Shown: piece after piece, positions 38,827 through 47,846 of the stretch | Position numbering within the stretch: position 1 is the first letter of the stretch | Layout of the letters: the number at the start of each line of letters is the position of its first letter | From: Azospirillum brasilense | GTDB lineage: Bacteria > Pseudomonadota > Alphaproteobacteria > Azospirillales > Azospirillaceae | DNA length: 64,000 nucleotides | Direction of reading: 5' to 3' | Assembly (NCBI RefSeq): GCF_007827795.1 | Contig: NZ_VITI01000005.1 | Location: 248,001 to 312,000 of the forward strand | Made by a program: the position numbers and the translations under genes | Notes under the pieces: model-generated | Told to the model about the DNA's origin: nothing | The model's database searches: none | Seen by the model: the letters and a program-made list of their open reading frames with translations, nothing else

Positions 38827-39132
38827 ATGCGCGATCACCCCTTCCAACCCGTTCCGTCTCCCGTCTCCCAGGCCTCCGGCCCCCCGTCCCCGTCCGCCGC
38901 GCGCGAACCCGACGTGCAGTTGGCCGCCATGGTGCCGCAGAGCGTCAAGCGTGCCGTCCGGCGCCGCGCGGAAGAGGAGGGGACGACCGTCCGCAGCGTC
39001 CTTCTGCGCGCCTTGAAGCACGCCGGGATCGCCGAGGTGGAGGAGGCGGAGATTGCCGACCGCCGCATCGCGGCCGGCGCCGAACGCTCCGGCGTGTGGA
39101 AGGCCACCCGCGTCCCCACCCGCGTCCGTTGA
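38827..39132 (+). CDS. Small ribbon-helix-helix-like protein
   Basis: 101 aa. A Pro/Ser-rich start is followed by V-Q-L-A-A-M-V-P-Q-S-V-K-R-A-V-R-R-R-A-E and T-V-R-S-V-L-L-R-A-L, which read as the strand and two helices of a CopG/Arc-type fold, usual in antitoxins and small repressors. No toxin gene is adjacent. It lies 58 bases before the third hybrid kinase, in the same direction, and downstream of an AT-rich divergent promoter region. Function is inferred from fold only. Confidence 0.6.
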   Translation: MRDHPFQPVPSPVSQASGPPSPSAAREPDVQLAAMVPQSVKRAVRRRAEEEGTTVRSVLLRALKHAGIAEVEEAEIADRRIAAGAERSGVWKATRVPTRVR

Positions 39133-39190
39133 CGGAACCATCCCGCATCCCGCACCGTCTCCCGGCATCATTTTCCGAAAGCCGCCTTGC

Positions 39191-42100
39191 ATGAGCCTTC
39201 TTCACCGTCTGCTGCTGCTGGTCTTCGTGGCGATGATCCCGGCGGCCGTCATCGAGGTGAAGAACGAACTGGCCCTGCGCGCCGCGCGGGAGGCGGAGGT
39301 GGGGCGGGACGCCCTGCACCTCGCCGCGCTGTTCGAGGCGGAGCAGCACCGCATGATCGACGGGCTGCGGCAGGTGCTGAGCACGCTGGTGAGGGCCGAC
39401 CCGGTGCGCGCCCCCGGCTCTCCGGCCTGTCAGGCGCTGATGCACGACCTGCGCGCGTCGTACCCCGGCCATCTCGGCATCGTGATCGCCGGGCTGGACG
39501 GGGTGGTGCGCTGCTCGACCGACCGCGCCGCGCTGGGAATTTCTATCGCCGACCGCGACTACTTCCGCGACGCGCTGGACAGCGGTCGGATAGCGCTGGG
39601 CGAGCATGTCTTCCGCCGGACGGACGGACGCTCCGCCATGCCCGTCGCGCTCGCCTTCCAGGATGGGGAGGGCCGGGCGGCGGGCGTGGTGACGGCGATG
39701 ACCGACATTTCCTGGATCGCCGATTTCCTGTCCAAGCGGCCGCTGCCCGACAACGCGCGGATCACGCTGGTGGACCGCCGCGACCGGGTGGTCGCCCAGG
39801 TGCCGCCCCTGACGAACCATATGGGCCAGACCGGTGACGGCGGTGCGCTGTCGCCCGCCGTCTTCGCCCTTCTGTCCCGTGACGGCCCCGGCATCGCCGA
39901 GGTGACCGGACCGGACGGGCGGCCGCGCATCGTCGCCTATCAGCCGACCGGGCGGAGTCTGGACGGCATCGGCGTCGTGGTCTGCCTCGACAAGGGCGAG
40001 GCGCTGGGGCCGATCCGCGGCGCGATGGTTCAGGCGATGACGGGCATCGCCACGGTGCTGTTGCTGACCCTGCTCACCGTCTGGTGGGGCGCCAGCCGGT
40101 TCCTGCGGCGGCCGGTGGCGGCGCTGGTCGCGACGGCGGAGCGTTGGAAGGGCGGCGACCTGACGGCGCGCAGCGGCGTGGCGAAGCAGTCGTCCGAACT
40201 GGGCACGCTGGCCCGCGCCTTCGACGGCATGGCCGAGGAACTGGCCCGCCAGCAGCAGGTGCGGGAGCGGGCCAACGCGCTGGCCCACAAGACGGCCGCC
40301 GTCCTGGGCAGCATCACCGACGGGGTGTTCGAGGTGGATCGCAACTGGCGCATCACCTTCATGAACGAGCGCGCCCGGACGCTGATCGCCGGGGGGCGCG
40401 ACCTGATCGGCCAGGATTTGTGGGACATTTTTCCGGATGTCGCCGCCAGCGCGTTCGGAGAGAACTACCGCCGCGCCATGCGGGATCAGACACCCGTCGA
40501 GTTCGAGGAGTATTGCACGGCCTTCGAATCCTGGTTCGCCGTGCGCGCCTTCCCGTCGCCGGACGGGCTGGCCGTCTTCTTCCAGGACACCACCGCCCGC
40601 AAGTGGGGGGAAGCGGCGCTGAATTCCGCCAACCGGGAAAAGAACGCGTTGCTGGCGCAGTTGAACAGCCTGCTGCAGAACGCGCCGGTCGGCTTCGCCT
40701 TCTTCGACCGCGAGCGCCGCTACATCCGTATCAACGAGCAGTTGGCCGATTCCAACGGCATCCTGGCGGAGGCCCATATGGGCCGCACGCTGACGGACCT
40801 GATTCCCGTCGTGGGCGCCAGCGTCGAGCCGATGATCGACCGGGTGTTCGACACCGGCGAGCCGATCCCCTACCGCGAGATCATGGGTGAGACGCCCAAG
40901 GAGCCGGGCGTGACGCGCCATTGGCTGATCGCCCTGTTCCCCGTGCATGAGGGGATGGAGGTCGCGGCGGTCGGCGCCGTCGTGATGGAGGTCACCGACC
41001 TGCGCCGGGCCGAAACGGCGCGCCGCCAAAGCGACGAACGGTTCCGCTCGGTCTTCGAATTGGCGGCGGTGGGCATCGAGCGGGTTGCGCTGGATGGCCG
41101 CATTCTCGACGTCAACGCCAAGATCTGCGACATCGTCGGTTATCCGCGGGAGGAGTTGCTGCGGCGGACCTACCGCGACATCACCGATCCGGAGGATCTG
41201 CCGGCGGAGGAAGGGCTGATCGAGCGGCTGCTGTCCGGCGAGCTGGCCAGCTACGCGCTGGAGAAGCGCTACCGCCGCAGGGACGGCGGGGCGGTGTGGG
41301 TGCGGGTGACCTCCTCGCTCGCCCGGATCACCGGTACGGAGCCGGCCTACCGCATCTCCGTCGCCGAGGACATCACCGAGCGCAAGGCGATGGAGGCCGA
41401 ACTGCGCTCCGCCCGCGACGAGGCGGAGCGCGCCAACCTCGCCAAGTCGAAGTTCCTGGCCGCGGCCAGCCACGATCTGCGCCAGCCGCTCCAGTCGCTG
41501 TTCTTCTTCACCGCCGCCCTGTCGGCCCATGTCGGCTCCCCCGCGGGCGCCAAGATCCTGACCCACCTGGAGCAGGGGCTGGACGCGCTGAAGGGGCTGC
41601 TGGACAGCCTGCTCGACGTGTCGCGCCTCGACGCCGGGGTGGTGACGCCGGTGTTCGAGGATTTCGACGTGGCGGAGGTGATGGACCCGATCCGCGCCGC
41701 CTACGCGCCGGTCGCCGCTGGCAAGGGCATCGGCTGGCAGGTGGAGGTCTGCGCCGGGCGGGTGCGCAGCGACCGCACGCTGCTGGGCCGGCTGCTGCGC
41801 AATCTGGTCGAGAACGCCATCCGCTACACCGACAGCGGACTGGTGCGGGTGCAGTGCCGGACGGACGGGCGGTTCCTGTCGATTGTCATCCAGGACACCG
41901 GCATGGGCATTCCCGACGACCATCTGGAACGGATCTTCGAGGAATTCCATCAGGTCGGCAACCCGGAGCGGGACCGCAACCAGGGCCTCGGCCTTGGCCT
42001 TGCCATCGTGCGGCGCCTGTCGCGGCTGCTCGATCACCCGGTGGAGGTGCGTTCCGCGATGGGCAAGGGCTCGGCCTTCCGGGTGCTGGTGCCGATGGGC

Positions 42101-42535
42101 GAAACGGTGGTGGCTGCCGCCTCGGGAGCGGGCGGCGCGGCGCCGGGGATGGGGCAGGGCCGCCTCGCCGTGCTGGTGGACGACGACGCCATCGTGCTGA
42201 TGGGGCTTCAGCTGATCCTGACGGAATGGGGCTATGCCGTGCTGGCGGCGGGCAGCGCCGATCAGGCGATGGAGCGGCTGTCCGCCCAGACCCGCGTCCC
42301 CGACATCGTGATCGCCGATTACCGGCTGCGCGAGGGGCGGATCGGGACCGAGGTGATCCTGCGCGTGCGCGAGCGCTACGGCGCCGGGGTTCCCGGGGTG
42401 ATCCTGACCGGGGAGACGGGGCCGGACTGCCTGCTGGACGCCACAGCCCACGGACTGACGGTGATCCACAAGCCGGTCACCCCTCGTGAACTGGCGGCGG
42501 CGGTGGACCAGCAGTTGAAGGCCGTGCCGGCGTGA
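39191..42535 (+). CDS. Membrane hybrid histidine kinase with periplasmic Cache sensor and three PAS domains
   Basis: 1114 aa. A membrane segment near 5-24, a periplasmic double-Cache-like sensor (about 30-275) with a conserved I-A-D-R-D-Y-F-R-D-A, a second segment near 282-303, and a HAMP. Three PAS regions follow (about 350-470, 490-610, 625-745). The phospho-acceptor is His761 in S-H-D-L-R-Q-P-L-Q-S-L. The HATPase has N-A-I-R-Y-T, D-T-G-M-G-I and G-L-G-L-G-L. A C-terminal receiver has Asp1043 in I-V-I-A-D-Y-R-L. This is the group often controlling metabolism or surface behaviour through His-Asp relay. ATG 39191 is chosen over the longer frame. No cognate regulator is adjacent. Confidence 0.92.
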   Translation: MSLLHRLLLLVFVAMIPAAVIEVKNELALRAAREAEVGRDALHLAALFEAEQHRMIDGLRQVLSTLVRADPVRAPGSPACQALMHDLRASYPGHLGIVIAGLDGVVRCSTDRAALGISIADRDYFRDALDSGRIALGEHVFRRTDGRSAMPVALAFQDGEGRAAGVVTAMTDISWIADFLSKRPLPDNARITLVDRRDRVVAQVPPLTNHMGQTGDGGALSPAVFALLSRDGPGIAEVTGPDGRPRIVAYQPTGRSLDGIGVVVCLDKGEALGPIRGAMVQAMTGIATVLLLTLLTVWWGASRFLRRPVAALVATAERWKGGDLTARSGVAKQSSELGTLARAFDGMAEELARQQQVRERANALAHKTAAVLGSITDGVFEVDRNWRITFMNERARTLIAGGRDLIGQDLWDIFPDVAASAFGENYRRAMRDQTPVEFEEYCTAFESWFAVRAFPSPDGLAVFFQDTTARKWGEAALNSANREKNALLAQLNSLLQNAPVGFAFFDRERRYIRINEQLADSNGILAEAHMGRTLTDLIPVVGASVEPMIDRVFDTGEPIPYREIMGETPKEPGVTRHWLIALFPVHEGMEVAAVGAVVMEVTDLRRAETARRQSDERFRSVFELAAVGIERVALDGRILDVNAKICDIVGYPREELLRRTYRDITDPEDLPAEEGLIERLLSGELASYALEKRYRRRDGGAVWVRVTSSLARITGTEPAYRISVAEDITERKAMEAELRSARDEAERANLAKSKFLAAASHDLRQPLQSLFFFTAALSAHVGSPAGAKILTHLEQGLDALKGLLDSLLDVSRLDAGVVTPVFEDFDVAEVMDPIRAAYAPVAAGKGIGWQVEVCAGRVRSDRTLLGRLLRNLVENAIRYTDSGLVRVQCRTDGRFLSIVIQDTGMGIPDDHLERIFEEFHQVGNPERDRNQGLGLGLAIVRRLSRLLDHPVEVRSAMGKGSAFRVLVPMGETVVAAASGAGGAAPGMGQGRLAVLVDDDAIVLMGLQLILTEWGYAVLAAGSADQAMERLSAQTRVPDIVIADYRLREGRIGTEVILRVRERYGAGVPGVILTGETGPDCLLDATAHGLTVIHKPVTPRELAAAVDQQLKAVPA

Positions 42536-42551
42536 GGCGTGCGCGTGGGCG

Positions 42552-43079
42552 TCAGCGTTTGAGGTCCCACCTCCGGTACCATGCGTTCAGGTCCCGTGCG
42601 GAGTTGATCCGTATCTTCGGCAGGTCGGCCTGATCGAAGGTGCGCAGGTTTCGCTCTCTGTTTTTCGGAGTGGCGACGGCGATGTGGCGGATCATCTCCC
42701 ACTTGATGCTGTCCCGGCGGCCCTCCAGAGCGCCTCGCCGTTCCCGCTCGAACAGGGTTCGGCGAAAATACCGCAGCAGACTGAGCGGCATGGGCACATC
42801 CAGGTAGATCAGGCCCGTCGCCCGCCGGAAACGCTGCGGAATGCACTTCGAGTAGTTTCCCTCCATGACCCAGCGCTCGCCGGCGATGGCCGCGTCGTGC
42901 AAGGCGATGAACTCGTCGGTCGGCCGCGGTTCCCAGTCCGTGTTGGGGGCATGATAAAGCCGGTCAAGGTGGATAACGGGAAAACCACGCTGCCGCGCGA
43001 TGGCTTCGGCAAGCGTGGATTTTCCGCTGTTGGATGGCCCGAGAATGCAAATGCGCTGGCCGAGGTCGGAGAGCTGCAT
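42552..43079 (-). CDS. Adenylate-kinase-like P-loop protein (topology-modulation FlaR-like)
   Basis: 175-aa P-loop NTPase. Walker A G-P-S-N-S-G-K-S is near the N-terminus (residues 14-21), followed by H-L-D-R-L-Y, a W-V-M-E-G-N-Y-S segment, and a Lid-like R-Y-F-R-R-T-L. This arrangement is that of proteins annotated as AAA or DNA-topology-modulation kinases related to adenylate kinase. The true substrate is not known. It converges on the hybrid kinase gene and lies 17 bases from its stop. Confidence 0.8.
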   Translation of the reverse strand: MQLSDLGQRICILGPSNSGKSTLAEAIARQRGFPVIHLDRLYHAPNTDWEPRPTDEFIALHDAAIAGERWVMEGNYSKCIPQRFRRATGLIYLDVPMPLSLLRYFRRTLFERERRGALEGRRDSIKWEMIRHIAVATPKNRERNLRTFDQADLPKIRINSARDLNAWYRRWDLKR

Positions 43080-43175
43080 GGAATGGTACCGTCACAAAAC
43101 AAAGCCCGGTTGGGCCGCGAGCGTTCGCGGACCGCAACAGGGTGCGCAGAGGATGCATCGTCACCCGTCAGGCGG

Positions 43176-43460
43176 TCATTCCGCCTGGGCGAGTTCCTTC
43201 GCGGCGGAGCGGGGGGCGAGGGCGGCGCGGCCGGTGTCGGTCAGGCGGCAGACCAGCCAGTCGGGCTTCAGCGGGTTGTGGAACCAGCGCTCGGCCCAGC
43301 CGGACTTCAGGCAGCTTTCGATGGTCTGGCGCTTGACGCGCTGGCCGTCGCCGTCGAACAGGGGCAGCTTGCCACCGGGCTGGTCCAGGCCGTTGCGCAG
43401 CCACGCCGCTTGCGCCTCGGTGGGGCGGCGTCGGGACGTGGTGCGTCGGGTTGCGGCCAT
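43176..43460 (-). CDS. Hypothetical small basic protein, wHTH-like
   Basis: 94 aa from ATG 43460. The N-terminus is Arg/Thr-rich. The rest reads L-R-N-G-L-D-Q-P-G-G-K-L-P-L-F-D, then I-E-S-C-L-K-S-G-W-A-E-R-W-F and L-V-C-R-L-T-D-T-G-R-A-A-L. The last element resembles the wing and final helix of winged-helix proteins. No specific family is recognised. A GAGGCG ribosome-site-like sequence is about 8 bases upstream. It is divergent from cutA. Confidence 0.6.
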   Translation of the reverse strand: MAATRRTTSRRRPTEAQAAWLRNGLDQPGGKLPLFDGDGQRVKRQTIESCLKSGWAERWFHNPLKPDWLVCRLTDTGRAALAPRSAAKELAQAE

Positions 43461-43538
43461 GCTTCGTCGCCTCGGAAGATGTTGCGGCCCTGCGGCCTGT
43501 GGCAAGATTCGGCCACTCTACATCGAAAGGGTTCGGCC

Positions 43539-43853
43539 ATGGAATTCGTCTTCGCCTACATCACCGCCGGGTCACGGGACGAGGCCCGGCGCATCGGCCG
43601 CGCGCTGGTCGAGGAGCGGCTGGCCGCCTGCGCCAACATCCTGGACGGCATGACCTCCATCTACCGCTGGCAGGGTGCCATCGAGGAAGCCACGGAAACG
43701 GTGCTGATCGCCAAGACGCGGGCGGAGCTGTTCGACCGGCTGGCCGCGCGGGTGCGGGAGCTGCACAGCTATGACGGGCCCTGCGTGGTCGAGCTGAGGG
43801 TGGGGCGCGGCAACCCGGCCTATCTGGACTGGCTGCGCGACGAGACCGCCTGA
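43539..43853 (+). CDS. cutA: Divalent-cation tolerance protein CutA
   Basis: 104-aa CutA1 trimeric protein associated with copper and divalent metal tolerance. Family marks are V-E-E-R-L-A-A-C-A-N-I, S-I-Y-R-W-Q-G-A-I-E-E, I-A-K-T-R and the C-terminal Y-L-D-W-L. GAAAGGG lies 8 bases before ATG 43539. A longer frame across the convergent kinase gene is not coding. An MFS gene follows on the same strand. Confidence 0.93.
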   Translation: MEFVFAYITAGSRDEARRIGRALVEERLAACANILDGMTSIYRWQGAIEEATETVLIAKTRAELFDRLAARVRELHSYDGPCVVELRVGRGNPAYLDWLRDETA

Positions 43854-43974
43854 CCGCCGAAATGACTCACCGCATGCCCGCCATGACGGCGGCGCATTGG
43901 ACCGCCTCCGACCCGCGTGCCAGTTTCGCAAGGGTTGCTTTCAAGCGCAAATCATCCGGACGCGGAGAATTTCC

Positions 43975-45189
43975 ATGACTGACACATCGGCGCGTCTGTC
44001 GATCGGCTTTTCCTGGGTCGGCCACGCGCTGATGCACATCGTGACGGCCCTGTTCCTGACGGTCGTCCTGGTGCTGGAACGGGAATGGAAGCTGCCCTAC
44101 GACGAACTGATCCGGCTGTGGACGCTGGGCGCGCTGATGATCGGAGTCGGGGCGCCGCTGGCCGGCTGGCTGGGTGACCGCTGGAGCGAGTGCCGGATGA
44201 TGGCGGTCTTCTTCCTGCTGACCGGGGCCGGGACCATCGCCTGCGGCCTGACCGACGGTCCGGAGGCGCTGCTGTGGGCGCTGGCGGTGCTCGGGCTCGG
44301 CGCCTCGATCTATCACCCGGTGGGCATGGCCTGGATGGTCAAGAACGCCACCAACCGCGGCAAGGCGCTTGGCTACCAGGGCATTTTCGGCACCATCGGC
44401 ATCGCCTCGGCGGCTGTGGTGGCCGGTGGTCTGACGGAATGGCTGGGTTGGCGCTCGGCCTTCCTGATTCCGGGGGCGATCTGCCTGGGGCTGGGCGTGG
44501 CGCTGGCCCTGCTGATCGCGCTGGGCAAGGTGGAGGATCGCCAGGGCGACGTGAGGCCGATCCCCAAGGCGTCGCGCGGCGACGTGATCCGCGCCTTCTT
44601 CGTGCTGTCGGTGACGATGGTCTGCGCCGGGCTGATGTTCAACGCCATGCAGGTGGTGCTGCCCAAGCTGTTCGAGGCTCGGCTGAGCGACATGTTGGGC
44701 GGCAGCACGCTGGGCGTCGGCGGCGTGGTGACGGCGGTCTATCTGTTCGCCGCCCTGCCGCAGCTCGTCGGCGGGCATCTGGCGGACAAGTACCCGTTGA
44801 AGCGCATCTACACCCTGTGCCTGCTGGTCCAGGTGCCGATGATGGCGGCGGTGGCGGTTCTGGCCGACCTGCCGCTGGTCGGTGCCGCGGCGCTGGTCGT
44901 CGTCGCCTCGCAGGTGCAAATCCCGGCGGAGAACCTCCTGCTCGCCCGCTACACACCGGAGAGGCACCGGGGGCTGGCCTATGGCGCCAAGTTCATCCTG
45001 TCCTTCGGCGCCGGCCCGCTCGCCGTGCAGCTCGTCGCCCTGGTCTATGAGCGGACGGGCGAGTTCGTGATGCTTTACGCCACGCTGTCGGTGCTGGCGC
45101 TGGTCGCCTTCGCGGCGGCGCTGCTGCTGCCGCGCGACCGCGACGTTCCGGCCAAGCCCGCCGCGGCTCCGATGGCAGCGGCGGAGTAA
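43975..45189 (+). CDS. MFS transporter
   Basis: 404-aa major facilitator protein with about 12 membrane segments. The loop after segment 2 reads G-W-L-G-D-R-W-S, close to the MFS G-x-L-x-D-R motif, and the second half has H-L-A-D-K-Y. G-A-S-I-Y-H-P-V-G resembles fosmidomycin-resistance-type (Fsr) transporters. The direction and substrate are not determined. GGAGA lies 7 bases upstream of ATG 43975. Confidence 0.9.
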   Translation: MTDTSARLSIGFSWVGHALMHIVTALFLTVVLVLEREWKLPYDELIRLWTLGALMIGVGAPLAGWLGDRWSECRMMAVFFLLTGAGTIACGLTDGPEALLWALAVLGLGASIYHPVGMAWMVKNATNRGKALGYQGIFGTIGIASAAVVAGGLTEWLGWRSAFLIPGAICLGLGVALALLIALGKVEDRQGDVRPIPKASRGDVIRAFFVLSVTMVCAGLMFNAMQVVLPKLFEARLSDMLGGSTLGVGGVVTAVYLFAALPQLVGGHLADKYPLKRIYTLCLLVQVPMMAAVAVLADLPLVGAAALVVVASQVQIPAENLLLARYTPERHRGLAYGAKFILSFGAGPLAVQLVALVYERTGEFVMLYATLSVLALVAFAAALLLPRDRDVPAKPAAAPMAAAE

Positions 45190-45193
45190 CGGC

Positions 45194-45856
45194 TCACATT
45201 TTGTCCGGAAGGCTGGGGTAGGGCGCGTCGTCGGGCAGGTCGGCGACCACTGTCCGTCCCGTCCACGTCAGGAGCCACGCGTCGCCGACCCCGGCGGCGC
45301 GGATCTCGGCCAGCCGGCGCAGGGCGGTTGGCCGGTCTTCCGGCGGCAGGACGAGGCGGTGGATGCGCCGACCCCGCACGTCGGCCGCCACGATGTCGGC
45401 CTCCGGGTGGCCCAGCCGCGCGCGCTGGGCTTCCGCCTGTCCACGCTTGGAAAAGCTGCCGGCCACCACGAGGAAGCGCCGTTCGGCGGGGCGCGGCATC
45501 GGCGGCAGCGCGGCGATCTCCACCTCCGCCGTCACGGGGAGCGGCGCGGGTGGTGGCGGGGCGGGCGCCGGAGACGGTTCCGGCTCCGGAAGGGGGACCG
45601 GCACGCTCTCCGCGGTCCGGACCACCGGAACGATCACCGGCTTGCAGACATAGCCTTGGGTCAGAACGCGGAAGGTCGCGCAATCCTGCTTCAGCATGGC
45701 CGATAGCATGTGGTCGGTGCTGCTCTTGCTGGTTCCGACGTAAAGAAGCCCGTCCACGGCGAAGGACGCGGCGGTCATCGCCACCGGCGCCCCCGCGCAG
45801 CCGCCCAGCCCCAGCAGCGCGACCCCCGCCACTCCCCGCCTGAGCCGTCCGCTCAT
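45194..45856 (-). CDS. Lipoprotein with C-terminal SPOR domain
   Basis: 220 aa. The signal peptide ends in a lipobox (L-L-G-L-G-G-C), which puts the mature N-terminal Cys at residue 20. A region about 30-75 includes two more Cys. A Pro-rich linker follows (about 86-125), then a SPOR domain starting R-F-L-V-V-A-G-S-F-S-K-R-G-Q-A-E-A. SPOR domains bind denuded septal peptidoglycan, so the protein may act in division or envelope upkeep. It ends four bases from the convergent MFS gene. An inverted repeat lies upstream. Confidence 0.78.
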   Translation of the reverse strand: MSGRLRRGVAGVALLGLGGCAGAPVAMTAASFAVDGLLYVGTSKSSTDHMLSAMLKQDCATFRVLTQGYVCKPVIVPVVRTAESVPVPLPEPEPSPAPAPPPPAPLPVTAEVEIAALPPMPRPAERRFLVVAGSFSKRGQAEAQRARLGHPEADIVAADVRGRRIHRLVLPPEDRPTALRRLAEIRAAGVGDAWLLTWTGRTVVADLPDDAPYPSLPDKM

Positions 45857-45913
45857 GCCCCGCTTCCCCGCCCTGTTCGTGTCCTCATCCTGCTTGGGTA
45901 AGGGTCGGTGCTA

Positions 45914-45929
45914 TGACCTGCGGAGGTCA
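45914..45929. promoter_or_regulatory. Inverted repeat TGACCT-N4-AGGTCA
   Basis: Perfect 6-bp arms with spacer gcgg, about 58 bases before the SPOR lipoprotein start and 90 bases after the metY stop. The symmetry suits a dimeric regulator; no T run makes it a terminator. Confidence 0.4.
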
Positions 45930-46019
45930 ATGGGACGGCCAGCGCTCAGCCCTTCGCGTCACGCCTACCTCTTGCGGGGTATCCCCCGCCCGCCGGGGCG
46001 GGCAGGGGGAAAACCGGCA

Positions 46020-47309
46020 TCAGGTGGCGGACAGCGCCCGGTCGAGGTCGGCGATGATGTCCTCGACGCTCTCCAGCCCGATCGACAGGCGCAGCACGTC
46101 CGGACCGGCGCCCGCCTGGGTCTGACCTTCCGGCGACAGCTGGCGGTGCGTGGTCGAGGAGGGATGGATGATCAGCGACCGGCTGTCGCCGATGTTGGCG
46201 AGATGGCTGAGCAGCTGGACGTTCTCCACCACCTTCACACCGGCGTCGAAGCCGCCCTTCACGCCGAAGGTCAGCACGGCGCCGGCCCCCTTGGGCAGAT
46301 ACTTCTTGGCCAGCGCGTTGTACTTGGAGGATTCCAGACCGGCGTAGCTGACCCAGCCGACCGCCGGATGGCTTTCCAGGAACTGCGCGACCTTCAGGGC
46401 GCTGTCGCTGTGGCGCTGCATGCGCAGCGGCAGCGTCTCGATGCCGTTCAGCGTCAGGAAGGCGTTCAGCGGCGCCTGGCTCGGCCCGAGGTCGCGCAGG
46501 CCGACGGCGTGGCCGTGGATGGTGAAGGCCAGATGTCCGAAGGTCTCCTGGAACTTCAGCCCGTGATAACCGGCGTCCGGCTCCGACAGGGCGGGGAACT
46601 TGCCGGACTTGCCCCAGTCGAAGGTGCCGCTGTCGATGACCACGCCGCCGACCGAGGTGCCGTTGCCCGACAGGAACTTCGTGGTCGAATGCACGACCAG
46701 CGTGGCGCCCCACTGGATCGGGTTGATCAGGTACGGCGTCGCCAGCGTGTTGTCGACGATCAGCGGAATGCCGGCCTCGTCGGCGATCTTGGCGATGGCC
46801 TCAAGGTCGGTGACCACGCCGCCGGGGTTGGCGAGGCTCTCGACGAAGATCGCCTTGGTCTTCGCGGTGATGGCGGCGCGGACGTTCTCCGGCTGGTCGG
46901 TGTCCACGAAGACGGACTTCCAGCCGAAGGCGCGCGGGAAGCTGGTGCCGAGCTGGTTGAGCGTGCCGCCGTAGAGCTTGCGCGAGGCGACGATCTCGTC
47001 GCCCGGCTCCATCAGCGGGAACAGGGCGAGCAGCTGCGCGGCGTGGCCGGACGAGGTGGCCGTGGCCCCGGCGCCGCCCTCCAGATTGGCGAGCCGCTCC
47101 TCCAGCACCGACACGGTCGGGTTGGTCAGGCGGGAGTAGATGAAGCCGACCTTCTGGAGGTTGAACAGCGAGGCCGCATCGTCCACGTCGTCGAAGACGA
47201 AGCTGGTGGTCTGGTAGATCGGCGTCTGGCGCGCGCCGGTGGCGGGATCGGGGGCGGCGCCGGCGTGGATGGCGCGGGTTTCGAAACCGAAGGACTTCTG
47301 CTCGCTCAT
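46020..47309 (-). CDS. metY: O-acetylhomoserine sulfhydrylase (MetY type)
   Basis: 429-aa Cys/Met-metabolism PLP enzyme that forms homocysteine from O-acetylhomoserine and sulfide. The cofactor lysine is Lys211 in H-S-T-T-K-F-L-S-G. Also typical are Y-S-R-L-T-N-P-T near 58-65, S-G-H-A-A, and the long C-terminal P-S-S-T-T-H. The 18-base gap to the upstream CoA-binding gene points to an operon. The length separates it from the shorter cystathionine gamma-synthase group. Confidence 0.9.
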   Translation of the reverse strand: MSEQKSFGFETRAIHAGAAPDPATGARQTPIYQTTSFVFDDVDDAASLFNLQKVGFIYSRLTNPTVSVLEERLANLEGGAGATATSSGHAAQLLALFPLMEPGDEIVASRKLYGGTLNQLGTSFPRAFGWKSVFVDTDQPENVRAAITAKTKAIFVESLANPGGVVTDLEAIAKIADEAGIPLIVDNTLATPYLINPIQWGATLVVHSTTKFLSGNGTSVGGVVIDSGTFDWGKSGKFPALSEPDAGYHGLKFQETFGHLAFTIHGHAVGLRDLGPSQAPLNAFLTLNGIETLPLRMQRHSDSALKVAQFLESHPAVGWVSYAGLESSKYNALAKKYLPKGAGAVLTFGVKGGFDAGVKVVENVQLLSHLANIGDSRSLIIHPSSTTHRQLSPEGQTQAGAGPDVLRLSIGLESVEDIIADLDRALSAT

Positions 47310-47327
47310 GATGGCTTCCTCTGTGTC

Positions 47328-47846
47328 TTACATCAGTTTTTTGAAGGATTTGGCCAGTGCGGCCTTCTTGGACGTCAGGATGTTGGAGTTGACGCCGATG
47401 CGCCCGATCTCGTGGAGGAGGCGCTGAAGCTCGATCTTGGGACAGCGGTTCATGACCACGGTCAGCCCCGCCGCCTCGGCCCGCGCCGCCGCCTCGTCGT
47501 TGCGCACGCCGAGCTGCATCCACACCACCTTGGCGCCGATGGCGATGGCCTCGTCCGTCACGCCTCCGGCGGCGGTGGCGTTGCGGAAGACGTCCACCAT
47601 GTCCGGCGGCTCCGGCAGCTCCGACAGGCTGGCGTAGACCCGCTCGCCGAGAATGGTCTGGCCGGCCAGCTTCGGGTTGACGGGGATGACGCGGTAGCCC
47701 TTGTCGCGCAGGTATTTCAGCACGATGAAGCTGGCCTTCACCGGGTCGTTCGACGCGCCGACCAGGGCGATGGTCTTCACCCGATCCAGAACGCCGCGGA
47801 TGAAATCGTCGCCGTAGCCGTCGTGCGAGGGGGCGGGGCCGCTCAT
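47328..47846 (-). CDS. CoA-binding domain protein
   Basis: 172-aa protein with a Rossmann CoA-binding domain: I-A-L-V-G-A-S-N-D-P near residue 30, Y-R-V-I-P-V-N-P, and V-V-M-N-R-C-P-K-I-E near the end. This is the stand-alone YccU-like form. Its ATG overlaps the stop of the enoyl-CoA hydratase gene by four bases (ATGA), which suggests translational coupling. A CoA-binding gene beside metY is a common arrangement in bacteria. The exact role is unknown. Confidence 0.88.
   Translation of the reverse strand: MSGPAPSHDGYGDDFIRGVLDRVKTIALVGASNDPVKASFIVLKYLRDKGYRVIPVNPKLAGQTILGERVYASLSELPEPPDMVDVFRNATAAGGVTDEAIAIGAKVVWMQLGVRNDEAAARAEAAGLTVVMNRCPKIELQRLLHEIGRIGVNSNILTSKKAALAKSFKKLM

Noticed and set aside
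45983..46009. G+C hairpin after metY as a terminator
   Set aside because: The stem is strong, but there is no T run on either strand, so it does not fit a rho-independent terminator.
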